Shown: positions 1-8,706 of the stretch, one piece after another
Numbering within the stretch: position 1 is the first letter of the stretch
Layout: every line of letters begins with the position of its first letter
NCBI RefSeq assembly: GCF_000725485.1
Contig: NZ_JOAG01000055.1
Location: forward strand, 1-63,146
Direction of reading: 5' to 3'
DNA length: 63,146 bases
DNA from: Nonomuraea candida
GTDB lineage: Bacteria > Actinomycetota > Actinomycetes > Streptosporangiales > Streptosporangiaceae
Program-made: the position numbers and the translations under genes
Notes under the pieces: generated by a model
What the model was told of the DNA's origin: nothing
Seen by the model: the letters and a program-made list of their open reading frames with translations, nothing else
Databases searched by the model: none

Positions 1-76
1 GAACCCGGAAGTTAAGCTTCTCTGCGCCGATGGTACTGCACTCGGGAGGGTGTGGGAGAGTAGGTCACCGCCGGAC
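1..76 (+). rRNA. 5S ribosomal RNA, 3' part
   Basis: The window opens inside a 5S rRNA. The stretch with GAACCCGGAAGTTAAGC and the closing GGGAGAGTAGGTCACCGCC is the conserved second half of a bacterial 5S gene, and the molecule ends near the CGGACA at 71-76. The 5' part, and presumably the 16S and 23S genes, lie upstream of the window. A strong hairpin follows at once, so this is the end of an rRNA operon. Confidence 0.93.
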
Positions 77-87
77 AATTTTTGGGA

Positions 88-118
88 AGGCCCCGACGCC
101 GCGCGTCGGGGCCTTTCT
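88..118 (+). terminator. rRNA operon terminator
   Basis: A perfect 11-bp stem (88-98 with 104-114, loop CCGCG) is followed by a short T run. It lies 12 bp after the 5S rRNA end and is a standard intrinsic terminator. Confidence 0.85.
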
Positions 119-420
119 GCGTTTCCGGGGGTGTGTGCCGGCGCTTTGGGAGCCGGGAGACCGAGGGCTGATGGCACTGGGAGCCGGGAGGCTGGGGGCC
201 GGCCGCCGGGGCCTGGGGCTGAGGGGTGTGGCGGGAGTCGGCCGGCCTGGATGCGGTCGGGCGGGTTGTTCGTTCGGGGCTCCGACATCTCGGGGCCCTT
301 TCCGCGTTTGGGGCCCGGCGTGTGGGGTCGGCCTCCTGCGTGGGGGCAGGTTCCTCCGTGTGCTGGCAGGTCCGGTGGTCGCGGATGGGCGTGGGCGGGT
401 CGGGGTTTTGGGCATGCAAT
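119..420. other. Intergenic, no gene seen
   Basis: G-rich sequence between the rRNA terminator and the dioxygenase terminator. Open frames exist on both strands but have no recognisable protein, no ribosome-binding site and overlapping frames of equal quality, so I see nothing functional here. Confidence 0.6.
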
Positions 421-452
421 GAGGGCCACCCCCAGCAGCCGAGGTGGCCCTC
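421..452. terminator. Hairpin terminator downstream of dioxygenase
   Basis: Ten-bp inverted repeat (421-430 with 443-452, loop of 12), ending in CTCTC on the plus strand. It lies 24 bp beyond the stop of the minus-strand dioxygenase and can also stop readthrough from the rRNA side. Confidence 0.6.
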
Positions 453-476
453 TCTTGCGTTCGGGGACCGGTACGG

Positions 477-1295
477 TCAGGCGCGCTGCCACAGGGCCGG
501 CACGTTGGGTGGTTCCCAGCCCGCCTGTGACAGGTGCCTCTGGAGGCACCGGTAGCTCGCGCCGCCATACGTGACCTGGTCACCCGCCTGGTAGGTCACC
601 CCAACCCGCCAGGTTCCGCCGCCCGGAGGCGGGCTTGTCGGTGGGTCCGTGGGCTGGCTGCCCGGGACGTTGAGGACGAAGTCGAAGGTGGCCTCCCGCC
701 CCGAGCCGACCGTGCGGACGGTCATGAGGAGTCGGGGGTCGAAGATGGTGTCGGTGTTGTTGCGGGGCTCACCGGGGAAGTAGAGCTGCGTCGTCAGAAT
801 GGGACGGCCGGGGGCCTGGGCCTTGACGTGGATGTGCCTCGTACGTCCCGGGTAGAGGCCGGGGACGATGGTGGTGAGCTTGAAGGCGCCCTGGGCGTTG
901 GTGTACTGGTGGCCGCGAAAGTTGTAGGTGACGTTGTCGTAGGCGCCGTTCCTGTCGGCCTGCCAGAAGTCCAGCAGCACGTTGGCCAGCGGCTGGCAGG
1001 CCAGGTTGAAGACGTACCCGCTGACGGTGAGCGCGGTGCCCGTGCCGGGCAGGACCGCGCGCTGCGGGGAGTTCGGCTTGAAGTACGGGCCCTCCATCTG
1101 CGGCGGCGTAGGGTCGTCGCCGTCGTCGCAGTAGGGGGTGGGAGTGAGCGGCTCGCCGGCCTCGGCGATGTGCCGGGCGAGCGCCGGGGCCTGTCCGATG
1201 AGTAAGGGAACAGGTGTCGCTATGAGAGCCGCTTTGAACAGCGTCTTCCTGCTGATGCCGCCTTGCTTGTCGGCGCGGGTGTTCTCGCCTTCCAC
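477..1295 (-). CDS. Secreted intradiol ring-cleavage dioxygenase with C-terminal CBM5/12-like domain
   Basis: 272 residues from a GTG at 1295, chosen because AAGAGGAGG sits 5 bp upstream; a longer frame to 1355 lacks a ribosome-binding site. Residues 15-40 form an export signal with a Tat-like SRKTLFK followed by a hydrophobic run. The dioxygenase fold spans about 50-215, with likely Fe(III) ligands Y119, Y148, H154 and H156 (GLYPGRTRHIHVK). After a Pro/Gly/Thr linker, residues 228-272 (start TWRVGVTYQAGDQVTYGG) resemble a small CBM5/12 chitin- or lignin-binding module. The family opens catechol-type rings between the hydroxyls using O2. Secreted dioxygenase-CBM fusions are known from cellulolytic Streptomyces and act on lignin-derived catechols. 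The gene stands alone, oriented away from folC. Substrate is inferred. Confidence 0.88.
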   Translation of the reverse strand: MEGENTRADKQGGISRKTLFKAALIATPVPLLIGQAPALARHIAEAGEPLTPTPYCDDGDDPTPPQMEGPYFKPNSPQRAVLPGTGTALTVSGYVFNLACQPLANVLLDFWQADRNGAYDNVTYNFRGHQYTNAQGAFKLTTIVPGLYPGRTRHIHVKAQAPGRPILTTQLYFPGEPRNNTDTIFDPRLLMTVRTVGSGREATFDFVLNVPGSQPTDPPTSPPPGGGTWRVGVTYQAGDQVTYGGASYRCLQRHLSQAGWEPPNVPALWQRA

Positions 1296-1452
1296 GATGG
1301 CCTCCTCTTGAGCGGCCCGCCGGGGGGTAGGGCAGGCTGTTTCCCAAGGTGGCACCTCGGCCGTCGCAATCGGTACCCTCCATTTTTCTATATGTTTCGC
1401 AATATGTTCGACCCGGGTACGGACCGCTATCGGCGGTCAGTAGGGTTGAAGG

Positions 1453-2775
1453 GTGGATTATCGAGCGGTTGAACGCGCGATCATGGATCGTGGCGTCGAG
1501 TGGGATTTCGAGCCGACGCTCGACCGGATCGCGGCTCTCCTTGACCTGCTCGGCTCGCCGCAGCGGGCGTACCCGGTCATACACATCGCCGGCACCAACG
1601 GCAAGACCAGCACGGCGCGGCTGACCGAGGCGCTGCTGCGGGAGCGCAACCTGCGCGTGGGCAGGTTCACCAGCCCGCACCTGGTGTCGATGCGCGAGCG
1701 GATCACCGTGGACGGTGAGCCGCTGAGCGAGGAGCGGTTCGCCCAGGTCTATGAGGAGGTCATCCCTTATGTGGAGATGACCGACACGCAGGGGCGGCGC
1801 ATCCAGTTCTTCGAGCTGCTGACGGCCATGGCGTTCGCGGCGTTCGCCGACACCCCGGTCGACGTCGCGGTCATCGAGGCCGGCATGGGCGGCTCCTGGG
1901 ACGCGACCAATGTCGCCGACGGCACCGTTTCGGTGATCATGCCCATCTCGCTCGACCACACCGACCGGCTCGGGCCCGACATCCCCAGCATCGCCTCGGA
2001 GAAGGCCGGCATCATCAAGCCCGGCTCGACGGCCGTGCTCGCCCAGCAGGAGCTGGCCGCGGCCGAGGTGCTCATGCGGCGCGTGGCCGACGTCGGCGCG
2101 GTCGTCGCGCGCGAAGGGCTGGAGTTCGGGGTGCTCAGCCGCGAGGTGGCGATCGGCGGGCAACTGCTCACGCTTCGCGGGCTCAAGGGCGTCTATGACG
2201 AGGTCTACCTGCCGCTGTACGGCGCGCACCAGGCGAGCAACGCCGTCTGCGCGCTGGCCGCCGTGGAGGCGCTGACGGGAGGTGACGACCCGCTCGACGT
2301 CGAGCTCGTACGCCAGGCGTTCGCGCAGGCGTCGTCCCCGGGCCGCATGGAGGTCGTGCGGCGCACCCCCACGGTCGTGGTCGACGCCGCGCACAACCCG
2401 GGCGGCATGCAGGCGACCCTGGAGGGGCTGCACGAGGCGTTCGACTTCGCCAAGGTGATCGGCGTGGTCGGCGTCATGCGCGACAAGGACGTCGACGGGC
2501 TGCTGGAGCTGCTGGAGCCGATCCTCGACCAGATCGTCGTGACGCGGAACTCCTCGCCCAGGTCCATGACCGCCGAAGAGCTGGCGGCCCTGGCCGTGCC
2601 GCTCTTCGGGGAGGAGCGCGTCCACGTCGTCGAGCGGCTCGACGACGCCATCGACAAGGCGATCGGCATCGCCGACGCCGAGGGCGAGTTCAGCGGCACG
2701 GGCGTGTTCATCACCGGGTCCGTCGTGACGGCGGGTGACGCGCGGCTGCTGCTCAAGGCGGAGGGCACCCGATGA
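1453..2775 (+). CDS. folC: Bifunctional folylpolyglutamate synthase / dihydrofolate synthase
   Basis: 440 residues, GTG start at 1453, normal family length. It adds glutamate to dihydropteroate and to folates using ATP in the cytoplasm. The Mur-ligase-type P-loop GTNGKTS is at residues 47-53, the FTSPHL motif at 72-77, and the C-terminal domain begins around the DAAHNPGGM stretch near residue 310. The stop overlaps the start of the DUF4233 gene by 4 bp (ATGA), and that pairing recurs in actinobacteria. The upstream 150 bp is A+T-richer than its surroundings and probably holds the promoter, but I cannot fix -35/-10 elements. Confidence 0.97.
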   Translation: MDYRAVERAIMDRGVEWDFEPTLDRIAALLDLLGSPQRAYPVIHIAGTNGKTSTARLTEALLRERNLRVGRFTSPHLVSMRERITVDGEPLSEERFAQVYEEVIPYVEMTDTQGRRIQFFELLTAMAFAAFADTPVDVAVIEAGMGGSWDATNVADGTVSVIMPISLDHTDRLGPDIPSIASEKAGIIKPGSTAVLAQQELAAAEVLMRRVADVGAVVAREGLEFGVLSREVAIGGQLLTLRGLKGVYDEVYLPLYGAHQASNAVCALAAVEALTGGDDPLDVELVRQAFAQASSPGRMEVVRRTPTVVVDAAHNPGGMQATLEGLHEAFDFAKVIGVVGVMRDKDVDGLLELLEPILDQIVVTRNSSPRSMTAEELAALAVPLFGEERVHVVERLDDAIDKAIGIADAEGEFSGTGVFITGSVVTAGDARLLLKAEGTR

Positions 2776-3113
2776 GCTTCGAGGTCACCCCGGGCATGCG
2801 CAGGCTCGGCGGCACCGTGCTCGGCATGGAGGCCATCGTGGTCGGGCTGAGCACTCCCGTGGCGATCAGCGTGGGCGGGGTCGCGCCGGGGCTGGCCGTG
2901 ACGGTGGGCATCGGCCTGGCCGTGCTCTGCGTGGTCGTCGCGGGCCTGCTCAAGCGGCCTTTCGGCTACATCGCGGGCAGCGTCGTCCAGGTGCTGGCGA
3001 TCTGCACGGGCTTCGTCGTGCCGATGATGTTCTTCCTCGGCGCGCTCTTCGCGGCGCTGTGGATCACGGCGATTATCGTCGCTCGGCGTGTCGAGGGCGC
3101 TACTTCCCGCTAA
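2772..3113 (+). CDS. DUF4233 family membrane protein
   Basis: 113 residues, ATG start inside the folC stop, so it is translationally coupled. Three to four hydrophobic segments are visible (about 12-35, 38-60 and 65-110), with few charged residues between them, so it is an integral membrane protein. It matches the DUF4233 family, which is found almost only behind folC in actinobacteria. Its function is unknown. Its conserved position suggests a link to folate or cell-envelope physiology, but the sequence does not show which. Confidence 0.85.
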   Translation: MSFEVTPGMRRLGGTVLGMEAIVVGLSTPVAISVGGVAPGLAVTVGIGLAVLCVVVAGLLKRPFGYIAGSVVQVLAICTGFVVPMMFFLGALFAALWITAIIVARRVEGATSR

Positions 3114-3124
3114 AGTCGGCCTAC

Positions 3125-4903
3125 ATGGCCGTCCCCCCGATCCAGCGGCCGCCGTCTCCGGCGCGCCTCCGACACCCTTGGTCGCTCGACATCCTGCTCG
3201 GGCTGATCGTCGTGGCCGCGCTGCCCCTGGCGGTGGTCGCGATCCCCAACACCCTCTCCGTCGTCGCCGGGCTGCTGCCCCCCGGCCTCGACCAGGCCGG
3301 GCTCATGTGCGCGAACGGGCTCGCCCTGCCCGCGCTGATGCTGGCGGTGCCACTCGCGGCCGCGCTCTCGCGGCGCATCCCGGTCGCGCACCTGCTGGTC
3401 GGCGGGCTGGCGCTGGTGGCGCTGTCCGACGCGGCGGGTGGCTACGCGAGCTCGGAGCTCCTCGTCGGCGTGGTGCGGGTGGTGCGCGGAGTCGGGTCGG
3501 GGTTCGTGCTGGCGGTGACGCTGGCGGCCGTCTGGGACCGGGCGCCGGTCCTGCGAGCCCTGTGGGTGGGCATGTTCGGGCTCAGCCTGCTCGCGGCGCA
3601 GGCGCTGGCGTTGTGGCCGCTCGACGAGGTGAGCAGCTGGCGGGTCACGCTGCAGCCGTACCCGCTGGTGTCGGGGATCACGCTCGGCCTGGCGGCGGTT
3701 CACCTGGTCGCGTGGATGGCGCTCGGGCTGCCCGCCGCGCCCGTGCCCGACCTGCGCGAGCGCGGCAGGCTGCTGCTGGCCGCGGTGCCCGCCGCGGCCA
3801 TCGCGGTGGCGGCGATCAGCACGGCGAGCGAGGGCTGGCGGGCGGGGCCGGTCATCCTGCTGGCCGTCGTGGCGGTCGTGGGGCTGATGGTGCTGGCCTC
3901 GATCGGGGGTGCGGAGAGCCGGACGCTGGCGTACACGATGGTGGCGGTCGGCGTCGTGCTGCTGCCCAGCGCCGCGCAGGTCACGCTGGTGGAGATGGGC
4001 GGTCTCGGCGGGCCGGGGCTGCGGGGGCTGTGGGTGCCCTACACCGTGGCAGGGCTGCTCGCGATCGCCGCGTCGGTGGTGGTGCGGCTGTTCACGCGGG
4101 CGGCCGGGCGGTGGCTGGCGCCGCTGGGGCTGCTGGCCATGGTGGTCGGTCTCTGCTCGGTACGGCTCGTGGTGCCGTCCCCCGACGGGCTGGTGCTGGC
4201 GGTGCCGTTCAGTCTGCTGGCGGTGGGGGCGGCGGTGGCGCTGACGGCCGCGCTGCAGGAGGTCGGGCTCGGCACGGCGGCGTTCGGGTTGTCGCTGGGC
4301 TGCGCCGGGGTGCTGACGGGGTTCCTGCTGGGCACGGGTGTGCAGATGTGGATGCTCGACGGGGTGCGGTCGGCCCAGGAGCTGGTGGACAGGTTCGTGG
4401 GGGCGCTGCACTGGTGGGCGTTGATCGGCGGGTTCCTCGTGGTGGCGATCATCGTGCTGGCGTCGGTGATGGCGCGGCGGTCCGGGGCGGGGGCGGCGGC
4501 GCGTGAGCCGGTGCCGCCGCCGGTTCCCTGCGGGGGGATGCCCGCGCCTGCGCCCGCGGCCGCGCCCGCGCCCGCGCCCGCGCCTGCGGACGTGCTGCTC
4601 GTGCCGGCGCCCGGCAACGGGCAGGGCGATGAGCGCGGCGACGAGCACGGGGCCGGCGGGAGTGCGGACGGTCGCGGTGCGGACGGTCGTGGTGCGGACG
4701 GTCGTGGTGCGGACGGTCGTGGTGCGGACGGTCGTGGTGCGGACGGTCGTGGTGCGGACGGTCGTGGTGCGGACGGTCCGGCCGGGAACGCCTTCGACAA
4801 GGTCGGGGCCGTGTCCGAGGAGCGTGAGCGGGGGCAGGAGCCCGCGGTGCCGCCTCAGGGGCAGTCGCCGGAGGAGGGCTCCACTTCGGGTAGTTCTTCC
4901 TAG
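3125..4903 (+). CDS. MFS-like multi-pass membrane protein with ADGRG-repeat tail
   Basis: 592 residues from the ATG at 3125, 11 bp after the DUF4233 stop; the frame is open further upstream but that part overlaps two genes. Residues 20-460 contain about 12-14 hydrophobic helices in the pattern of a major facilitator (DHA2-like) transporter, though the usual signature motifs are weak (a degenerate VRVVRGVGSG in helix 4). The last 110 residues are unlike any transporter: a Pro/Ala run, then seven copies of ADGRG encoded by a 15-bp DNA repeat, then an acidic Gln/Ser-rich end. The tail is probably cytoplasmic and disordered. Substrate unknown. It probably belongs to the folC operon. Confidence 0.75.
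   Translation: MAVPPIQRPPSPARLRHPWSLDILLGLIVVAALPLAVVAIPNTLSVVAGLLPPGLDQAGLMCANGLALPALMLAVPLAAALSRRIPVAHLLVGGLALVALSDAAGGYASSELLVGVVRVVRGVGSGFVLAVTLAAVWDRAPVLRALWVGMFGLSLLAAQALALWPLDEVSSWRVTLQPYPLVSGITLGLAAVHLVAWMALGLPAAPVPDLRERGRLLLAAVPAAAIAVAAISTASEGWRAGPVILLAVVAVVGLMVLASIGGAESRTLAYTMVAVGVVLLPSAAQVTLVEMGGLGGPGLRGLWVPYTVAGLLAIAASVVVRLFTRAAGRWLAPLGLLAMVVGLCSVRLVVPSPDGLVLAVPFSLLAVGAAVALTAALQEVGLGTAAFGLSLGCAGVLTGFLLGTGVQMWMLDGVRSAQELVDRFVGALHWWALIGGFLVVAIIVLASVMARRSGAGAAAREPVPPPVPCGGMPAPAPAAAPAPAPAPADVLLVPAPGNGQGDERGDEHGAGGSADGRGADGRGADGRGADGRGADGRGADGRGADGRGADGPAGNAFDKVGAVSEERERGQEPAVPPQGQSPEEGSTSGSSS
4664..4780 (+). repeat. 15-bp tandem repeat inside the permease gene
   Basis: Seven full copies of GCGGACGGTCGTGGT (first copy with one change) plus a 12-bp partial copy. 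The unit length keeps frame and encodes Ala-Asp-Gly-Arg-Gly repeated. The near identity at DNA level points to recent slippage expansion. Confidence 0.95.
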
Positions 4904-4933
4904 CTTCGTGAAGTTCTTCCTGCAGACGTGCAT

Positions 4934-5002
4934 GCCTGGGCTGGGGTGCCTGGGCTGGGGTGCCTCGGCCGGGGTGTCTAGGCTGGGGTGCCTGGGCTGG
5001 GT
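4934..5002 (+). repeat. 14-bp tandem repeat in folC-ndk intergenic region
   Basis: Five units close to GCCTGGGCTGGGGT, the third and fourth diverged. It lies in the 350-bp gap (4904-5254) between the permease and ndk. The rest of that gap is G+C-rich with no convincing gene; only the ndk ribosome-binding site can be placed. Confidence 0.85.
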
Positions 5003-5254
5003 GCGCGGGCTCGTGGCCTGGATTCGGCGCCTGGATATGGCGCCTGGGCCAGGTGTCCGGGTCGCCCCGATCGCTTCCGGGCGTTCCCAGGGGTGCTCCC
5101 AAGGGTGTTGCTTCGCGTGCCTTGCCGGCGGAAACGAGGGCGGGGGCGGAAACGGTAAGCTGAGGGCCCTGCCACCGCGGCGCGTGTCGCGCGTCCCAGC
5201 GGCCGGGCCCCGCGCCTGATGCCGCGACCCACTCTGTTCGAAGGAGAACTTCAA

Positions 5255-5665
5255 GTGTCCGAGCGCACTCTTGTCCTGATCAAGCCCGACGGGGTAAAGC
5301 GCGGCCTCATCGGTGACGTGATCGCCCGTGTGGAGCGCAAGGGCCTCAAGGTCGTGGCGATGGACCTGCGCACCCTCGACGCCGAGACCGCCAAGGCGCA
5401 CTACGCCGAGCACTCCGAGCGGCCGTTCTTCGGTGAACTCGTCGAGTTCATCACCTCGGGGCCGCTCGTGGCCATGGTGCTGGAGGGCCCCCGCGCCGTC
5501 GAGGCCTTCCGCGCGCTGGCCGGCGCCACCGACCCGGTCAAGTCGGCTCCCGGCACGATCCGCGGCGACCACGCCCTGGAGATCGGCGAGAACGTCGTCC
5601 ACGGGTCCGACTCGCCCGAGTCGGCCGCGAGGGAGATCAAGATCTTCTTCCCGGACCGGTTCTAG
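5255..5665 (+). CDS. ndk: Nucleoside diphosphate kinase
   Basis: 136 residues, the normal length, from a GTG at 5255 with AAGGAG 8 bp upstream; an in-frame ATG at 5219 would add 12 unrelated residues. It moves the terminal phosphate from ATP to other nucleoside diphosphates through a phosphohistidine. The start [16 protein letters not shown] and the active-site stretch [12 protein letters not shown] (His about 117) are classic. A hairpin follows 20 bp after the stop, so it is probably transcribed alone or as the end of the folC operon. Confidence 0.98.
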   Translation: MSERTLVLIKPDGVKRGLIGDVIARVERKGLKVVAMDLRTLDAETAKAHYAEHSERPFFGELVEFITSGPLVAMVLEGPRAVEAFRALAGATDPVKSAPGTIRGDHALEIGENVVHGSDSPESAAREIKIFFPDRF

Positions 5666-5684
5666 TACCTCGATCCGGAGCTTC

Positions 5685-5720
5685 CGCGCCCGCTCAGCCG
5701 CCCTCGGCTGGGCGGGCGCG
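5685..5720 (+). terminator. Terminator after ndk
   Basis: Fifteen-bp stem (5686-5700 with 5705-5719, one T-G wobble) and a CCCT loop, with no long T run, as is common in high-GC actinobacteria. Confidence 0.75.
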
Positions 5721-6335
5721 CCGCGTTTCGTGCCCTGGCGCCGTTTTCCCTGCCCTGCCCTCCCTGCCCCGTCCCGTCCTGCCGTGTCCTGCCCTGCCGT
5801 GTTCTTGTCCTTCTCGGCCTCTCTAGCCCCTATATCGCGCTATGTAGACCCATTTAGTCCCTTTTGTGTCACCTCTGGACTTTGCATCCTCTCTGGGCCC
5901 CCTCGGGCCCTTCTATGCCCCCTCTTGGTCCCCGGTGTGTTCTCTTCGCGTCGCCCTGCGTGCCCGGCCGCGGCCGCCCGCGCGCTCTCCGCGTCCCTCC
6001 TGGCGCCCCTGGTGTCGTGTGGTTCTGGTTCGAGGGCGGGAATGATGTGTTTCGCCGATGGCGGTATTCCTGAGGGGCCGGGGGCTGAGGGGCGGTCGCC
6101 GGGGCCGGATTCTGTCGGTGGGCTGCCGTAGGGTTTCTCGCGGTCGGTTCTTGGCGCGATCCGCCGCGCGATCGGATGTTGTGGTGCAATCCGGGCAAAA
6201 TTGCGGTTGAGGTAGGGGCTGGAGATTTTTGATTGGCGCGGTGGCTCATTGCGCCCAGAGGTGGGTACGTCACGTTACGATTCGAATTCGATCCGTAGTC
6301 ATTCGCTAACGACGTTACGGAGGGCTCCGTTCCCC
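5721..6335 (+). other. Long non-coding region upstream of mreB, pyrimidine-rich
   Basis: About 615 bp without a believable gene. The part from about 5740 to 6020 is strongly C/T-biased on the plus strand, with repeated CCCTGCC/CCCCTC motifs and very few A residues. Open frames here are low-complexity and lack ribosome-binding sites. The last 100 bp (6240-6335) is more A+T-balanced, holds two copies of ACGTTACG about 42 bp apart, and probably carries the mreB promoter. GGAGG lies about 13 bp before the mreB ATG. Confidence 0.6.
5830..5847. promoter_or_regulatory. Imperfect palindrome, possible operator
   Basis: CTATATCGC followed directly by GCTATGTAG; seven of nine positions pair. It stands out as an A/T island in the C/T-rich leader upstream of mreB. 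It could bind a dimeric regulator, but no regulator is known to me for this sequence. Confidence 0.3.
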
Positions 6336-7367
6336 ATGGGCAGCAAGCTCGCGTTCCTCGGCCGTGACATGGCGGTCGATCTGGGCACCGCCAACACGTT
6401 GGTCTACGTGCGCGGCCGGGGCATCGTGCTCAACGAGCCGTCCGTCGTAGCGATCAACACCGTGACCGGCAAGATCGTCGCGGTCGGCATCGAGGCCAAA
6501 CGGATGATCGGCCGCACGCCAGGCAACATCATCGCGGTCCGTCCGCTCAAGGACGGCGTGATCGCCGATTTCGACGTCACCGAACGGATGTTGCGCTATT
6601 TCATCCAGCGCGTCCACAGACGGCGGCATTTCGCCAAGCCGCGCATCATCATCGCGGTGCCCAGTGGCATCACCAGCGTTGAGCAGCGGGCGGTGAAGGA
6701 GGCCGGCTACCAGGCCGGCGCCAGGAAGGTCTACATCGTCGAGGAGCCCATGGCCGCCGCCATCGGGGCCGGCCTGCCGGTGCACGAGCCCACCGGCAAC
6801 ATGGTGGTCGACATCGGCGGCGGCACCACCGAGGTGGCGATCATCTCGATGGGCGGCGTGGTCACGAGCCAGTCGATCAGGATCGGCGGCGACGAGCTCG
6901 ACCAGGCGGTGATCGCGTTCGCCAAGAAGGAGTTCTCGCTGATGCTGGGCGAGCGCACCGCCGAGGAGATCAAGATCGCGATCGGCTCGGCCTGCCCGTA
7001 CGGCGAGGAGTCGCACGCGGAGGTCCGCGGGCGCGACCTGGTCAGCGGGCTGCCCAAGACGATCATCGTGTCCAGCGAGGAGATCAGGAAGGCCACCGAG
7101 GAGCCGGTCAACGCGATCGTCGACGCGGTCAAGACCACGCTCGACAAGTGCCCGCCCGAGCTCTCCGGCGACATCATGGACCGCGGCATCGCGCTCACCG
7201 GCGGCGGAGCCCTGCTCAAGGGGCTCGAAGAGCGGGTCAAGAACGAGACGGGCATGCCCGTGCACCTGGTCGACAACGCGCTCGACTCCGTCGCCATCGG
7301 CTCCGGCAAGTGCGCCGAGGAGTTCGAGGCGCTGCAGCAGGTCCTGGTTCCGGAGTCGCGACACTGA
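6336..7367 (+). CDS. mreB: Rod-shape-determining actin homologue MreB
   Basis: 343 residues, typical length, from the ATG at 6336; a longer frame from 6249 adds 29 non-homologous residues. It forms ATP-dependent membrane-associated filaments that organise lateral or spore wall synthesis. Actin-type nucleotide motifs are clear: phosphate-1 [10 protein letters not shown] near residue 14, phosphate-2 [13 protein letters not shown] near 160, and the adenosine motif [10 protein letters not shown] near 290. It heads a five-gene wall cluster, overlapping mreC by one base. In filamentous actinomycetes this cluster mainly serves spore-wall formation (family knowledge). Confidence 0.98.
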   Translation: MGSKLAFLGRDMAVDLGTANTLVYVRGRGIVLNEPSVVAINTVTGKIVAVGIEAKRMIGRTPGNIIAVRPLKDGVIADFDVTERMLRYFIQRVHRRRHFAKPRIIIAVPSGITSVEQRAVKEAGYQAGARKVYIVEEPMAAAIGAGLPVHEPTGNMVVDIGGGTTEVAIISMGGVVTSQSIRIGGDELDQAVIAFAKKEFSLMLGERTAEEIKIAIGSACPYGEESHAEVRGRDLVSGLPKTIIVSSEEIRKATEEPVNAIVDAVKTTLDKCPPELSGDIMDRGIALTGGGALLKGLEERVKNETGMPVHLVDNALDSVAIGSGKCAEEFEALQQVLVPESRH

Positions 7368-8245
7368 TGAGAGACTCGCGCCGTGCCCGGCTGATCCTGG
7401 GAGTGCTGCTGACGGCGGCCCTGATCATCCTGACCGTCGACCACCGCACCGGGGACAGCTCACCCCTGCGCCCGCTGCGCGCGGCCGGGTCCTATCTGTT
7501 CGGCACGGCGGAGCAACTGAGCGGCGGGGTCGTGCGCCCCGTGACCACGTTCGTGCAGGCGATCCTGGCCGCGCCGGCCGCCAGGGAGCACATCGAGGCG
7601 CTCAAGGAGGAGAACGCCAAGCTGCGGGCGGGCCTGCTGACGGGCAAGCTCGACGCCGAGCGCGCCAAGGAGCTCCAGCGGCTGCTCGGGCTGGCCGGCA
7701 CGGGCGGCTACAAGGTGGTGCCGGGCAACGTGATCGCCAGGCGCGGCCAGCCGGGCTTCGAAGAGGCGGTGCAGATCGACGTCGGCACCAATGACGGGGT
7801 GCGGCCGGAGATGACCGTGCTCAACGGCGACGGGCTGGTGGGGCGGGTGCTGCACGCCTCCTCGCGCACCTCGACGGTGGTGCTGCTCAGCGACCCCGCC
7901 TCGGCCGTGGGGGCGCGGCTGGAGAAGGGCAAGGAGATCGGCGTCGTGCACGGGGTGGGGGAGAACGGGCGGCTCGTGCAGTTCCGGCTGCTCGACTCCA
8001 CGGCGCCGTTGAGCAGGGGCGGGCGGATCGTGAGCTTCGGGTCGCAGCACGGCAGGCCCTACGTGCCCGGGGTGCCGATCGGGGTGATCGAGCGGGTGGA
8101 GTCCACGCCCGGCGAGCTGACGCGGGTCGCCTACGCCCGGCCGTACGCGGATCTGACGGCGCTCGACGTCGTCGGCGTGGTGGTCGAGCCGCCCAGACGC
8201 GATCCACGCGACGCGGTGCTGCCGCCCAAGGAGGGCTCACGGTGA
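7367..8245 (+). CDS. mreC: Cell-shape protein MreC
   Basis: 292 residues; the ATG at 7367 overlaps the mreB stop. One N-terminal membrane helix (about 8-24) is followed by a short coiled coil (AAREHIEALKEENAKLRAGL, about 75-95) and the two beta-barrel domains of MreC (about 110-270), with the conserved GLVGRV and VLLSDP segments. It links MreB inside to PBP2/RodA outside. The C-terminal 15 residues are charged and disordered. It overlaps mreD by 4 bp. Confidence 0.96.
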   Translation: MRDSRRARLILGVLLTAALIILTVDHRTGDSSPLRPLRAAGSYLFGTAEQLSGGVVRPVTTFVQAILAAPAAREHIEALKEENAKLRAGLLTGKLDAERAKELQRLLGLAGTGGYKVVPGNVIARRGQPGFEEAVQIDVGTNDGVRPEMTVLNGDGLVGRVLHASSRTSTVVLLSDPASAVGARLEKGKEIGVVHGVGENGRLVQFRLLDSTAPLSRGGRIVSFGSQHGRPYVPGVPIGVIERVESTPGELTRVAYARPYADLTALDVVGVVVEPPRRDPRDAVLPPKEGSR

Positions 8246-8706
8246 TCGGGGGCGTTTCCGTGGTCCTGGCGCTGCTGGCGCAGGTGATGCTCGTCAACCG
8301 GGTGCCGCTGCCCGCCGGCGGCGCGCCCGACCTGGTGCTGCTCGCCGTCGTCGGCGCCGCGCTGGGCAGGGGGGCCGCGCCGGGGGCGGTGCTCGGGTTC
8401 TTCGCCGGGCTGCTCGTCGACGTCATGCCGCCGTCGGCGCACCTGGTGGGCCAGTACGCGTTCGTGCTGGCCCTCGTCGGCTACGTCGCGGGGCGGGGCG
8501 CGGGCGGGCCGGTGACGACCGTCGTGTTGTGCGTGCTGATGGCGCCGCTGCTGGCCGCGGCCGTGGGCGGGCTGATCTCCGACCCGCGGGTGACGATGTC
8601 CACGCTGACCGAGCAGGTGCCCGTCACGGTGGTCTACACGCTGGTGGTCTCGCCGATCCTGGTCTGGCTGACCGCGTGGGGCAGACAGGCGAGGTTCTCG
8701 ACATGA
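8242..8706 (+). CDS. mreD: Rod-shape-determining membrane protein MreD
   Basis: 154 residues, GTG start overlapping the mreC stop (GTGA). Five hydrophobic segments cover most of the chain, as in the MreD family, with the typical GxxxGFxxGLxxD pattern (AVLGFFAGLLVDVMPP, about 50-65). It is a membrane partner of MreC in the elongation or spore-wall complex. Its stop overlaps the PBP2 start by 4 bp. Confidence 0.93.
   Translation: MIGGVSVVLALLAQVMLVNRVPLPAGGAPDLVLLAVVGAALGRGAAPGAVLGFFAGLLVDVMPPSAHLVGQYAFVLALVGYVAGRGAGGPVTTVVLCVLMAPLLAAAVGGLISDPRVTMSTLTEQVPVTVVYTLVVSPILVWLTAWGRQARFST

Noticed and set aside
769..2625. 618-residue minus-strand open frame crossing the dioxygenase and folC
   Set aside because: It joins antisense of folC to an out-of-frame reading of the dioxygenase; the real genes explain the region.
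4664..4780. CRISPR-like repeat
   Set aside because: 15-bp contiguous units in a coding frame without spacers.
5219..5254. ATG at 5219 as the ndk start
   Set aside because: It adds 12 non-homologous residues and overlaps the ribosome-binding site that serves the GTG at 5255.
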